Shown: positions 36,284 to 48,665 of the stretch, in pieces
How the letters are laid out: each line of letters begins with the position of its first letter
Numbering within the stretch: position 1 is the first letter of the stretch
Origin: Gordonia amarae NBRC 15530
GTDB taxonomy: Bacteria; Actinomycetota; Actinomycetes; Mycobacteriales; Mycobacteriaceae
DNA: 64,000 nt
Assembly (NCBI RefSeq): GCF_000241345.1
Contig: NZ_BAED01000052.1
Coordinates: forward strand, 1-64,000
Direction: 5' to 3'
Translations under genes and position numbers: made by a program
The notes under the pieces: model-generated
Seen by the model: only the letters and a program-made list of their open reading frames with translations
What the model was told of the DNA's origin: nothing
Database searches by the model: none

Positions 36284-37360
36284 TCAGCTGTGCCCGTTGC
36301 CGCGGACGCCGAGCAGGACGTCCTCCCAGGCGGGAACCGACGGGGTGCGGGATTTACGTCGCGGCTTCACTTTGGCATCGTCACCATGGTCATCGCGCGC
36401 AGGCTCCTCGTGGTCTCCGGGATCGGGGATGGCGGGTGCAGAGGCTGCCGGCGCGGGAACGGTGCGGTCCCGGCCGGTGTCGGTGTTGCCGGCTGATGCG
36501 GCGGTGTCGGCTGCGGACGTGCGGCCGCGGGTGATCGGGGTGGGCGGTGTGGCCCGGCCGGACTCGTACTGGGCGGTCTCGGTCCGGTCAGGCGTGTCCG
36601 GGTCGGGCGCGTCGTCGGAGCGGTCGTCCGCCGGTGCGTCTCCGATTCCCGTGGTGTCGGCGATCGGGTCGTCGGCGCGGGGAGCGGGCAGCACCTGCTG
36701 CGGCCGATCCTCGATCGAGGGTGCCACCGCGGAGCCGGACGGGTCGACGACCACCGGCGACAACCTGCGCCGCGGCGTGATCAACTCGGGGTGGGTGATC
36801 TCGTACGCCAGCTCGTCGAGCGGATCGGTGAGGCCGCCGTGCGATCCCGGCCGGAACCGCCAGTGCGCGTAGCAGTCGGTGTGCCCGACCACCCACATGA
36901 GCTGGATGACCCACTCGCCGTCGTCGCCCTTCCAGGCGTCCCAGTCGATGTCGGTGTGGTTGTGGCCGAAGGCGTTGAACGCCTCGGTGACCGTCTCCGA
37001 CAGCGTGTATGACGACGGGCCGTCCTCACGCAGCGGATGCGACAACGCGGCCAGCTCGGTGGCGCGCTGACGTTCGAGCAGCACGGGATGGGCGAAACGT
37101 TCGATGCGTTCCATCGTGACGCCGGCGATCGCCGCCACCTCGGCGACGCTGGCCCCGCCGCGGATGCGGGCCTGGATCTCGCGCGGACGCAGCGAGCTCT
37201 CCATCTCGATCTGGATCTGCCCCAGCCGCGAGAGGTCGCCGCGGGCAGCGGCCCGGAGCCGCTCGTCGGCGACGATCACGAAACGCTCGGTGGTCTCAGG
37301 GTCCTGGCAGATGACACGTTTGCCGTCGGTGTCGACACCGACGACGCGGAGTTCACGCAT
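36284..37360 (-). CDS. sepH: Cell-division protein SepH (DUF3071)
   Basis: 358 residues. The N-terminal 170 residues form the SepH/DUF3071 domain. They include MRELRVVGVDTDGKR, the helix-turn-helix-like PREIQARIRGGASVAEVA, and a helix with LLERQRATELAALSH. SepH activates FtsZ assembly at the septum. The C-terminal 180 residues are Pro/Asp/Arg-rich and end with RKSRTPSVPAWEDVLLGVR, the conserved tail that meets FtsZ. The ATG at 37360 is chosen because GGAGGAGGAG lies directly upstream; an ATG 11 codons earlier lacks this. M. tuberculosis Rv0883c is about 100 residues shorter. Confidence 0.88.
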   Translation of the reverse strand: MRELRVVGVDTDGKRVICQDPETTERFVIVADERLRAAARGDLSRLGQIQIEMESSLRPREIQARIRGGASVAEVAAIAGVTMERIERFAHPVLLERQRATELAALSHPLREDGPSSYTLSETVTEAFNAFGHNHTDIDWDAWKGDDGEWVIQLMWVVGHTDCYAHWRFRPGSHGGLTDPLDELAYEITHPELITPRRRLSPVVVDPSGSAVAPSIEDRPQQVLPAPRADDPIADTTGIGDAPADDRSDDAPDPDTPDRTETAQYESGRATPPTPITRGRTSAADTAASAGNTDTGRDRTVPAPAASAPAIPDPGDHEEPARDDHGDDAKVKPRRKSRTPSVPAWEDVLLGVRGNGHS

Positions 37361-37555
37361 CTGCTCCTCCTCCATGACCTTGAGTACGGGCATCGGACCC
37401 AGCCTAGATCAGACAGGCGTCCCCGGTGCCCGGTGACACGCACCTCATTCCGCATGTGATTGCAGTGATAGGTGATGCTACAGGCACCGGGGCATGCCGG
37501 TGCAGAAGAATCCAGACCCGTCCGGGTTCAGCCGGTGTTTCGGGGATACCCGGGT

Positions 37556-40813
<3,258 letters not shown>

Positions 40814-41941
40814 TCAGCGCGGCACCCAGCCGTCGACGTCCTCGGGACGGCGGGGGCCGGGGCCGGTGTAGACGGCGGCCGGGCGGACGAGTTTGCCGAG
40901 TTGTTTCTGTTCGAGGATGTGGGCGCACCAGCCGGCGGTGCGGCCGCAGGTGAACATGGCGGGCATCATGTGGGTGGGGACCTCGGCGAAGTCGAGGATC
41001 ACCGCGGCCCAGAATTCGACGTTGGTCTCGATGGCGCGGTCGGGGCGGCGTTCGCGGAGTTCGGTGAGCGCGGCCTGTTCGAGGGCGGCGGCCACCTCAT
41101 AGCGGGGGACGCCGAGTTCTTTTGCGGTACGGCGCAATACACGGGCACGGGGATCCTCGGCCCGGTACACCCGATGCCCGAAACCCATGAGCTTTTCCTT
41201 GCGGTCGAGGATGCCCTTGACCAGGGCGCGGGCGTCGCCGGTGCGTTCGACCTCCTCGATCATCGGCAGCACCCGGGCGGGGGCGCCGCCGTGCAGCGGC
41301 CCGGACATCGCACCGATCGCCCCCGACAGCGATGCGGCGACGTCGGCGCCGGTGGAGGCGATGACGCGGGCGGTGAACGTGGAGGCGTTGAGGCCGTGTT
41401 CGGCGGCGCTCACCCAGTAGGCGTCGATGGCCGCGACGTGTTTCGGGTCGGGGTCACCCTTCCAACGGGTCATGAAACGTGCTGTGACGGTGGGGCAGTC
41501 GTCGATGATGTGCTGCGGGACCGCGGGCTGGTAGATGCCGCGCGCCGACTGCGCCACATACGACAGCGCCATCACCGAGGCGCGTGCCAGGTTCTCGCGG
41601 GCGGTGGCGTCGTCGATGTCGAGCAGCGGGCGGTACCCCCAGATGGGCGACAGCATGGCGAGCGCGGCCTGCACGTCGACGCGGACGTCGCCGGTGTGGA
41701 TGGGCAGCGGGAACGGTTCGGCCGGCGGCAGCCCGTCGCCGAACTTCCCGTCGACCAGCAGCGCCCACACGTCGGCGAAGGTGACCTTGTTCTCCACCAG
41801 ATCCTCGATGTCGACGCCGCGGTAGCGCAGGTTGCCGCCGTCCTTGTCGGGTTCGGCGATGTCGGTGGTGAAGGCGACGACACCCTCGAGTCCGGCGGAG
41901 AATCCCTCGGCGGAGAATTCTTTGCGCACACTTGCGGGCAT
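40814..41941 (-). CDS. citA: Citrate synthase-like protein (CitA)
   Basis: 375 residues. The catalytic histidines are in [11 protein letters not shown] and [12 protein letters not shown], and the third residue is in the C-terminal [11 protein letters not shown]. It lies at the Rv0889c (citA) position. A second, longer citrate synthase gene (gltA) is 5 kb away, and the two are only distantly similar. This class is often called citrate synthase 2 or 2-methylcitrate synthase-like. Which acyl-CoA it prefers is not shown. The start ATG is clear; it diverges from pdxH. Confidence 0.88.
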   Translation of the reverse strand: MPASVRKEFSAEGFSAGLEGVVAFTTDIAEPDKDGGNLRYRGVDIEDLVENKVTFADVWALLVDGKFGDGLPPAEPFPLPIHTGDVRVDVQAALAMLSPIWGYRPLLDIDDATARENLARASVMALSYVAQSARGIYQPAVPQHIIDDCPTVTARFMTRWKGDPDPKHVAAIDAYWVSAAEHGLNASTFTARVIASTGADVAASLSGAIGAMSGPLHGGAPARVLPMIEEVERTGDARALVKGILDRKEKLMGFGHRVYRAEDPRARVLRRTAKELGVPRYEVAAALEQAALTELRERRPDRAIETNVEFWAAVILDFAEVPTHMMPAMFTCGRTAGWCAHILEQKQLGKLVRPAAVYTGPGPRRPEDVDGWVPR

Positions 41942-42096
41942 CGGCCCTCACCTCGTCACGTCGGGGCCGCATCGCTGCAGGCCTGTGCTGTCCGCCGGGG
42001 CTGCGGCGGGTGTCACCTGCTGACGACTGTAACCAGGTCCGGCGCCGGGCTTCCACCGATCGGACACACGCGGTGAGGGGAGTAACCTGGCACTAC

Positions 42097-42843
42097 GTGA
42101 CCGAAGATCTGCCCGGCGCACGCCGGTTCCGCGTCGACCTGCCCAACCTGCGTGTCGGATACGGCGGCGGCACCCCGTCCACCGCGGGCGAGGGCGACCG
42201 GGCCGCCGGAGCCGACGGAGTCGGCGAGAACCTCGACCCGAGCTGGCTGCACGGCGACCCGCCCTGGCTCGAACTGTTCGACGTGTGGCTGCATGAGGCG
42301 CTCGACGCCCGCATCCCCGAACCTAACGCGATGGTGCTCGGCACCGTCGACGCAGACGGCCTGCCCGTCACGCGGGCCGTGCTGTGCAAGGGGGCCGACG
42401 CCGACGGCATCACCTTCTTCACCAATTACGACTCCGACAAGGGCCGCGACCTGGCCGCACACCCGTACGCGGCGGTGACCTTCCCGTGGATCGCACTCGA
42501 ACGGCAGGTGCATGTGCGCGGTCCGGTCGAGAAGGTGTCCGCGGCGGAGACGGCCGAGTACTGGAACAAGCGGCCGCGCGGGTCGCAGTTGTCGGCGTCG
42601 GCGTCGGCGCAGTCCCGGCCCATCGGCAGCCGCACCGATCTGGAGGACAGGGCGGCCGAGGAGGCCGCGCGGTTCGGTGGATTCGATTCGGGCGCACCGG
42701 TTCCGGTGCCCGGCAACTGGGGTGGCTATCGGATCCGGCCGCGAGTGGTCGAGTTCTGGCAGGGCCGGGCCAACCGGTTGCACAACCGGGTGCGACTGAC
42801 CCTCACCGACGACGGCTGGCACGCACAGCGATTGCAGCCCTGA
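42097..42843 (+). CDS. pdxH: Pyridoxamine 5'-phosphate oxidase
   Basis: 248 residues. PdxH motifs are present: [48 protein letters not shown], the [10 protein letters not shown] block and the end [11 protein letters not shown]. It oxidises pyridoxamine- or pyridoxine-phosphate to PLP with FMN. The GTG at 42097 is chosen. TAACCT at 42083 could make it leaderless, while an in-frame GTG at 42073 has a GAGGGGAG near it. It is 1 bp before the MFS start. Confidence 0.93.
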   Translation: MTEDLPGARRFRVDLPNLRVGYGGGTPSTAGEGDRAAGADGVGENLDPSWLHGDPPWLELFDVWLHEALDARIPEPNAMVLGTVDADGLPVTRAVLCKGADADGITFFTNYDSDKGRDLAAHPYAAVTFPWIALERQVHVRGPVEKVSAAETAEYWNKRPRGSQLSASASAQSRPIGSRTDLEDRAAEEAARFGGFDSGAPVPVPGNWGGYRIRPRVVEFWQGRANRLHNRVRLTLTDDGWHAQRLQP

Positions 42844-42844
42844 G

Positions 42845-44110
42845 GTGGCGGGACTGCTCGCCGACACCGCACCCCTGAAGAACCCGGACTTCCGTCGGCT
42901 GTGGCTGGCCAACATCATCACGGTGGTCGGTGCGCAGCTCACCATCGTGGCGGTGCCCGCCCAGATCTACCTGATCACCGACAGCTCGGCCTATGTGGGT
43001 CTGACCGGTGTGTTCGGCCTGGTGCCGCTGGTCGTGTTCGGGTTGTGGGGCGGCGCGCTCGCCGACGCGATGGACCGCCGGGTGCTGCTGATCTGCACCA
43101 CGATCGGGCTCATTGCGTGCAGTGCGCTGTTCTGGGCACAGGCCGCCGTGGGCATCGACAATGTGTGGCTGATCCTGGCGCTGTTCTCGGTGCAGCAGGC
43201 GTTCTTCGCGGTCAACCAGCCCACCCGTACCGCGATCCTGCCCCGGCTGCTGCCCGCACGGGAGCTGCCGGCGGCGCTCAGTCTGTCGATGACGGTGACC
43301 CAGGCCGGTGCCATCGCCGGGCCGCTCGTCGGCGGTGCCCTGATCCCGGCGCTCGGCTTTCCGGTGCTGTACCTGCTGGACACGATCTTCCAGGTGCCCA
43401 CCCTGTTCGCGGTCCTGCGCCTGCCGTCGATGAAGCCGGACACCGACGCACCCAGGGCGGCGGGTCTGCGGTCGGTGATCGACGGACTGCGCTACCTGTC
43501 GCGGGAGAAGATCCTGCTCGCCTCGTTCGTGGTCGATCTGATCGCGATGATCCTGGGGATGCCGCGCGCGTTGTTCCCGCAGATGGCGCACGAGAACTTC
43601 GGCGGACCGCAGGAGGGTGGCTGGGCGTTCGCGCTGCTGTTCATCGCGATCTCGGCGGGCGCGGTCCTGGGCGGGGTGTTCTCCGGTTGGGTGAGCAGAG
43701 TGCGGCGGCAGGGTCTGGCGGTGATCGTGTGCATCCTCGTCTGGGGTGCGGCCGTCGCCGGGGCCGGGCTGGCGGTGGCGTTCGCGGGCGGGTCGGCGCT
43801 GCCGATCCTGCCGGTGGTGCTGGCTCTGCTGATGATCGGCGGCGCCGCCGACATGGCGTCGTCGGCGTTCCGGCAGTCGATCATGCTGGCCGCCGCCACC
43901 GACGAGGTACGCGGCAGGCTGCAGGGCGTGTTCATCGTGGTGGTGGCGGGCGGGCCGCGGATCGCCGACGTCGCGCACGGCGCCGCGGCCGCCTCGGTGG
44001 GGGTCGCCTGGGCCACCTCGATGGGCGGTGTCGGGGTCATCCTCGCCACCCTCGTGGCCGCGGCGCTGATCCCGTCGTTCATCCGGTACCGGGTCGGGCA
44101 CCGGGCCTGA
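42845..44110 (+). CDS. MFS transporter (EntS/MFS_3 type)
   Basis: 421 residues with 10-12 helices and a long cytoplasmic linker around residue 200. The N-terminal pattern LLADTAPLKNPDFRRLWLANI and the ADAMDRRVLL loop are typical of the DHA3/EntS branch that exports siderophores or drugs. The GTG start follows the pdxH stop by one base, so the pair is one operon. It is convergent with pxpC (3 bp). Substrate unknown. Confidence 0.85.
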   Translation: MAGLLADTAPLKNPDFRRLWLANIITVVGAQLTIVAVPAQIYLITDSSAYVGLTGVFGLVPLVVFGLWGGALADAMDRRVLLICTTIGLIACSALFWAQAAVGIDNVWLILALFSVQQAFFAVNQPTRTAILPRLLPARELPAALSLSMTVTQAGAIAGPLVGGALIPALGFPVLYLLDTIFQVPTLFAVLRLPSMKPDTDAPRAAGLRSVIDGLRYLSREKILLASFVVDLIAMILGMPRALFPQMAHENFGGPQEGGWAFALLFIAISAGAVLGGVFSGWVSRVRRQGLAVIVCILVWGAAVAGAGLAVAFAGGSALPILPVVLALLMIGGAADMASSAFRQSIMLAAATDEVRGRLQGVFIVVVAGGPRIADVAHGAAAASVGVAWATSMGGVGVILATLVAAALIPSFIRYRVGHRA

Positions 44111-44113
44111 CGC

Positions 44114-44983
44114 TCAGCCGGCGCGGAACCGGATCAGGGATCCGGCCACCAGCTGCGCCACCGCGTCGAGGCCGCGGGCGGTGAGCACACCGACCACGGG
44201 ATAACCGCCGGTCACCGGATGGTCGGCGAGAAAGATCACCGGGTTGCCGCTGGGGGGCACCTGGACGGCGCCGTGCGCGATGCCCTCCGAGGCCAGTTCG
44301 CCGGCATCGTCGCGATGCACGGCGGGCGGCTCGGCGGCGCCGTCGGGCCGGGACAGCCGGACCCCCACCCGGTTGCTGTCGGGACCCACCTCCCACAGCC
44401 CGTCGAACAACGACGACGGGTCGGCGAGCAGGTCGCGGCGCGGTCCGTCGAACAGGTCGACGACGGTGATGCGCTCGAACCGTGAGTCCATCGGCACCGA
44501 CGACACAGACGGCAGCTCGGCCTGTTCGTCGCCGACATCCAGCACATCGCCGGCGGACAGCGCCGGTGGGCCGAGACCGGACAGGATGTCGGTGGAGCGG
44601 GAACCGAGCACCGGCGCGACGTCGATACCGCCGCGCACCGCCACATAGCTGCGGCAGCCGGCGACGGGCGTCCCGATGCTCAGCACGGATCCGGCGGGCA
44701 GGTCGATTCGGGCGCCGGTGCCGACGGGGTCGCCGTCGGCGGCGACGGTGCCCACCGCCCCGGTCACGGCGACGAGGACGCGCCGGTCGGCACGCACCCG
44801 CAGCCCGCCGAGGGTCACCTCGATGGCGGCGGCCGACTCGGGGTTGCCCACAAGACGATTCGCCAGCCGCAGCGACCCGCGATCGGCCCCGCCGGACCGG
44901 GGCACACCGAGATGGGCGTGCCCGTGCCTGCCGAGATCCTGCACGGTCGCGAGCGGCCCGGTGGCCAGCACGTGCAATGTCAT
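44114..44983 (-). CDS. pxpC: 5-oxoprolinase subunit C (biotin-dependent carboxylase-like)
   Basis: 289 residues. The motifs TVQDLGRHGHAHLGVPRSGGAD and the end PVTGGYPVVGVL match the AHS2/PxpC domain. PxpABC opens 5-oxoproline to glutamate with ATP. The ATG at 44983 overlaps the pxpB stop (ATGA). pxpA is not in the window. Confidence 0.9.
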   Translation of the reverse strand: MTLHVLATGPLATVQDLGRHGHAHLGVPRSGGADRGSLRLANRLVGNPESAAAIEVTLGGLRVRADRRVLVAVTGAVGTVAADGDPVGTGARIDLPAGSVLSIGTPVAGCRSYVAVRGGIDVAPVLGSRSTDILSGLGPPALSAGDVLDVGDEQAELPSVSSVPMDSRFERITVVDLFDGPRRDLLADPSSLFDGLWEVGPDSNRVGVRLSRPDGAAEPPAVHRDDAGELASEGIAHGAVQVPPSGNPVIFLADHPVTGGYPVVGVLTARGLDAVAQLVAGSLIRFRAG

Positions 44984-45657
44984 GGCCGACCGTCCTCCGG
45001 TACGAAGCGCACCAGCGAGCCCGGGGTGAGCAGTGCGGGTCGCTCGGCGTGTGCATTCCACAGTTCGATGTCGGTGTGCCCCAACAGATACCAGCCGCCC
45101 GGGCTCGGCCGTGGATAGACGGCGCTGTACCCGGCGGCGATCGCCACCGATCCCGCGGGCACCCGGGGGCGTGACTCCGGGCGGCGGCCCACCTCATCGA
45201 ACGGGTGCGGTGAGACGTCGACGGCACCCGGTGAACGCGCGGGCACCAGATAGCCGAACCCCGGGGCGAAACCCATGAACCGAACCTGCCAGAGCGTGCG
45301 CTGATGGATGCCCGCCACCTCCGCGGCGGTGACCCCGATGAGGCCGGCGACGGCCTCCAGATCGTCGCCGTCGTAGCGCACCGGGATCGGTACGGTCTCG
45401 GGATCGGCCGCCGCGGTCACCTCGTCGGTGACCGAACGCAGCGCGCGGTGCACCCCCAGATCGTCGACGCCGCCTCCGGATTCGGCCTGCACCAGCAGGG
45501 TGTGCGCGCCGGGGATCAGATCCCGGATCGTGGGCAGGGCACCGGTGGCCAGCGCCTCGGTGAGGGCCCGCAGCGCACGTTCACCCGCGGCCGCCGGATC
45601 GACTTCCGCGCCGAAATCCAGCAGCAGCGCGTCGGGTCCCGCAGGCAGTACACGCAT
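44980..45657 (-). CDS. pxpB: 5-oxoprolinase subunit B (AHS1 domain)
   Basis: 225 residues from ATG 45657. The FMGFAPGFGYL motif and the RVPAGSVAIAAGYSAVYP block are diagnostic of the PxpB/KipI AHS1 domain. It precedes pxpC with a 4-bp overlap. The usual third partner, the LamB/YcsF-type PxpA, is absent here and may be elsewhere. Confidence 0.9.
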   Translation of the reverse strand: MRVLPAGPDALLLDFGAEVDPAAAGERALRALTEALATGALPTIRDLIPGAHTLLVQAESGGGVDDLGVHRALRSVTDEVTAAADPETVPIPVRYDGDDLEAVAGLIGVTAAEVAGIHQRTLWQVRFMGFAPGFGYLVPARSPGAVDVSPHPFDEVGRRPESRPRVPAGSVAIAAGYSAVYPRPSPGGWYLLGHTDIELWNAHAERPALLTPGSLVRFVPEDGRP

Positions 45658-45816
45658 ACCGCCGAGGGTAGTGTCCGCGCACCACCACCGCCCGTGCCCT
45701 GACCCGATCGTCACCAATTCGCCACGCGCACCCCGGCTTACTGGCACGATGGGGCGCGGGAAACAGAAAGTACGGGGGCACAGACAGCACGGGGACAGGC
45801 AGTAGAAGGGTCGGGC

Positions 45817-46776
45817 GTGCGCGAGATCGTGGTGTGCGGTGAGGCGCTGGTCGACGTCGTGCAATCAGCGCCGCTGACGCCCGCCGCGTCGGTCGCCGGC
45901 ACCGGTGCGCTGCCGCCCCTGCAGCCGGCGCTCGGCGGCGGCCCGTTCAATGTCGCGGTCACCATCGGCAGGCTCGGCGGTGCCGTCTCGTTCTGCTCGG
46001 CCGTGTCCGAGGACGCCTACGGAGATGCGATCATCGCCGCCCTCGAAGCGGCCGGGGTCGGTACCGGACCAGTGGTCCGCAGACCCGAGCCGACCACGCT
46101 GGCGCTGGCCACGATCGGTCCTGACGGCTCCGCCCGGTACTCGTTCTACTTCGACGCGACCGCCGACCGGCAGATGACCGATCCGGGCGACTTCGCGCCG
46201 TCGGTGGCGGCCGTCTGCTTCGGGACGCTGTCGCTGGCGCTGGAACCGGGCGCGTCGGCGTACGAGGCGATGATGCGGCGCGCCCACGCGCAGGGACGTC
46301 TGGTGGTGCTCGACCCCAACATCCGGCCCGCGGCCATCGGCGACCATGACGCCTACCGGAGGCGGTTCGCCTCCTGGCTGCCCGACGTCGACGTGCTCAA
46401 GCTGTCGGACGAGGATCAACGCTGGCTTGAGGCGGGACCGTCCGGTTCGACGGTCGCGCAGTGGCTCGACGCGGGGGTCGGTGCGGTGGTCACCACCGCC
46501 GGCGAGCAGGGGATCACCGTGACCACACCCGGCTTCACCGTGCAGGTAGACGCCTGTGAGGTTGCCGTCGCCGACACCATCGGTGCCGGTGACAGCGTCA
46601 TGGGGGCACTGGTGCGCGCGCTGGATCTGCGTGAGGCGCTGTCGGCGCGGGGGCTTGTCGCCCTCACGGCCGACGACTGGCGGGAGGTCGCCGCATTCGC
46701 CGGACGGGTCGCCGCCGTTACAGTTTCCAGGTCGGGTGCGGACCCTCCGTGGGCGAGCGAGCTGAGAACCGACTAG
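45817..46776 (+). CDS. PfkB-family carbohydrate kinase
   Basis: 319 residues. The N-terminal GGGPFNVAVTIGRLGG and the C-terminal DTIGAGDSVMG signature with the catalytic aspartate mark the PfkB/ribokinase family. It phosphorylates a sugar such as fructose; the exact substrate is not predictable. The GTG start follows AGAAGGG. It is 63 bp from gltA on the same strand. Confidence 0.9.
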   Translation: MREIVVCGEALVDVVQSAPLTPAASVAGTGALPPLQPALGGGPFNVAVTIGRLGGAVSFCSAVSEDAYGDAIIAALEAAGVGTGPVVRRPEPTTLALATIGPDGSARYSFYFDATADRQMTDPGDFAPSVAAVCFGTLSLALEPGASAYEAMMRRAHAQGRLVVLDPNIRPAAIGDHDAYRRRFASWLPDVDVLKLSDEDQRWLEAGPSGSTVAQWLDAGVGAVVTTAGEQGITVTTPGFTVQVDACEVAVADTIGAGDSVMGALVRALDLREALSARGLVALTADDWREVAAFAGRVAAVTVSRSGADPPWASELRTD

Positions 46777-46839
46777 GTTGTACCCAATGGTCCCTACCGG
46801 GCCACAACAAAATTCACTTCAATGCAAGAAGGGGATCGC

Positions 46840-48156
46840 GTGTCCGCTGAAACAGTCCCTGCCGACCAGGCAACCGACACGGCCTCCATCACTTACCCCG
46901 GTGGACAGCTGCAACTCCCGATCCTCAAAGCAACAGAGGGCACCGATTCGATCGCGCTCGGCAAGCTGCTGGCGGATACGGGATTGACCACGTTCGACGG
47001 TGGGTTCGTCAACACGGCCTCCACCAAGTCGGCCATCACCTACATCGACGGCGACGCGGGCATCCTGCGGTACCGCGGTATCCCGATCGACCAGCTCGCC
47101 GAGAAGTCGACGTTCATCGAGGTCAGCTACCTGCTGATCTACGGTGAGCTGCCCACCCCGGCCCAGCTCGAGGACTTCGCCAACAAGATCCAGCGGCACA
47201 CCCTGCTGCACGAGGATCTCAAGCGCTTCTTCGACGGCTTTCCGCGCAACGCACACCCGATGCCGGTGCTGTCCAGCGCGGTCAACGCGCTCAGCGCCTA
47301 CTACCAGGATTCGCTCGATCCGAAGGACCCCGAGCAGGTCGAGCTCTCGACCATCCGGCTGCTGGCCAAGCTGCCGACGATCGCCGCCTACGCGCACAAG
47401 AAGTCGGCCGGTCAGCCGTTCCTGTACCCCGACAACTCGCTGTCGCTGGTGGAGAACTTCCTGCGGATGACGTTCGGCTTCCCGGCCGAGCCGTACGAGG
47501 TCGACCCGAAGGTCGCCCAGGCCCTCGACATGCTGTTCATCCTGCATGCCGACCACGAGCAGAACTGCTCCACCTCGACGGTCCGCCTCGTCGGTTCGTC
47601 GCAGGCCAACCTGTTCACCTCCATCTCCGGCGGCATCAACGCGCTGTGGGGCCCGCTGCACGGCGGCGCCAACCAGGCGGTGCTGGAGATGCTGGAGGAC
47701 ATCAAGCAGTCCGGCGGCGACACCAAGGCCTTCATGAACAAGGTCAAGAACAAAGAAGACGGCGTGAAGCTGATGGGCTTCGGGCACCGGGTGTACAAGA
47801 ACTATGACCCGCGCGCCGCCATCGTCAAGAAGACCGCCGACACCATCCTCGAATCCCTCGGCGTGCAGGACGACCTGCTCGACATCGCCAAGGGCCTGGA
47901 AGAGGTCGCCCTCAACGACGACTACTTCATCTCGCGCAAGCTGTACCCGAACGTCGACTTCTACACCGGCGTCATCTACCGCGCGATGGGCTTCCCGACC
48001 CGCATGTTCACCGTGCTGTTCGCGCTCGGCCGGCTGCCCGGCTGGATCGCGCACTGGCGGGAGATGCACGAGGACCCGACCACCAAAATCGGACGCCCGC
48101 GGCAGCTGTACACCGGTTACACCGAACGCGACTACGTCGACCTCAGCGCCCGCTAG
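46840..48156 (+). CDS. gltA: Citrate synthase (type II)
   Basis: 438 residues, the full hexameric-type length. Active-site blocks: [49 protein letters not shown] and NVDFYTGVIYRAMGFPT, with all catalytic His and Asp residues. It condenses acetyl-CoA and oxaloacetate in the TCA cycle and corresponds to GltA2. The GTG at 46840 has AGAAGGGG upstream. An ATG six codons earlier is less likely. A strong terminator follows. Confidence 0.96.
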   Translation: MSAETVPADQATDTASITYPGGQLQLPILKATEGTDSIALGKLLADTGLTTFDGGFVNTASTKSAITYIDGDAGILRYRGIPIDQLAEKSTFIEVSYLLIYGELPTPAQLEDFANKIQRHTLLHEDLKRFFDGFPRNAHPMPVLSSAVNALSAYYQDSLDPKDPEQVELSTIRLLAKLPTIAAYAHKKSAGQPFLYPDNSLSLVENFLRMTFGFPAEPYEVDPKVAQALDMLFILHADHEQNCSTSTVRLVGSSQANLFTSISGGINALWGPLHGGANQAVLEMLEDIKQSGGDTKAFMNKVKNKEDGVKLMGFGHRVYKNYDPRAAIVKKTADTILESLGVQDDLLDIAKGLEEVALNDDYFISRKLYPNVDFYTGVIYRAMGFPTRMFTVLFALGRLPGWIAHWREMHEDPTTKIGRPRQLYTGYTERDYVDLSAR

Positions 48157-48162
48157 TCACCC

Positions 48163-48201
48163 AACACCACGCGCCACACCCGGCGCGTGGTGTTTGTTTG
48201 T
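48163..48201 (+). terminator. Rho-independent terminator of gltA
   Basis: AACACCACGCGCC and GGCGCGTGGTGTT form a 13-bp perfect stem (48163-48175 and 48182-48194) with a 6-base loop, followed by TGTTTGT. It begins 7 bp after the gltA stop and isolates gltA from the FKBP gene. Confidence 0.9.
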
Positions 48202-48244
48202 GACCTCATGTTTTCCGACTTCACGTAACTCAAAGGAGAGTGCC

Positions 48245-48604
48245 ATGACCAAGCCCGTAGTCGAGTTCCCCGAAGGTCCGGCGCCGGCCGAACTGCAGAT
48301 CGTCGACCTGGTGGTCGGTGACGGCGACGAGGCCAAGCCCGGCGGCGTCGTCGACGTCCACTACGTGGGTGTCGAGTACGAGACCGGCGAGGAGTTCGAC
48401 TCGTCGTGGGATCGCGGTCAGTCCGCCAACTTCCCGCTGCCCCGGCTGATCCCCGGCTGGCAGGAGGGTATCCCCGGCATGAAGGTGGGCGGCCGTCGTC
48501 GTCTCACCGTGCCACCGGCCCTCGCCTACGGCCCGGCAGGCGCCGGGCATCGGTTGTCGGGCAAGACCCTGATCTTCGTGATCGACCTGCTGGGCGTCGG
48601 CTGA
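48245..48604 (+). CDS. FKBP-type peptidyl-prolyl isomerase
   Basis: 119 residues. The FKBP core has VDVHYVGVEYETGEEFDSSW, FPLPRLIPGWQEGIPGMKVG and ALAYGPAGAG, with the usual drug/proline-site aromatic residues. No signal peptide, so cytoplasmic. The ATG follows AAGGAGAG. A short, single-domain isomerase aiding protein folding. Confidence 0.94.
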   Translation: MTKPVVEFPEGPAPAELQIVDLVVGDGDEAKPGGVVDVHYVGVEYETGEEFDSSWDRGQSANFPLPRLIPGWQEGIPGMKVGGRRRLTVPPALAYGPAGAGHRLSGKTLIFVIDLLGVG

Positions 48605-48626
48605 GCCTGCCCGTCACCATCTGTCC

Positions 48627-48661
48627 GGAAGATCCGTGCGCGTATCGCGCACGGATCTTCC
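48627..48661. terminator. Hairpin between the FKBP and flavoprotein genes
   Basis: GGAAGATCCGTGCGC (48627-48641) and GCGCACGGATCTTCC (48647-48661) form a perfect 15-bp stem with a 5-base loop between two convergent genes. A T-run is lacking, but its strength and position suggest a bidirectional terminator. Confidence 0.75.
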
Positions 48662-48665
48662 GCGT

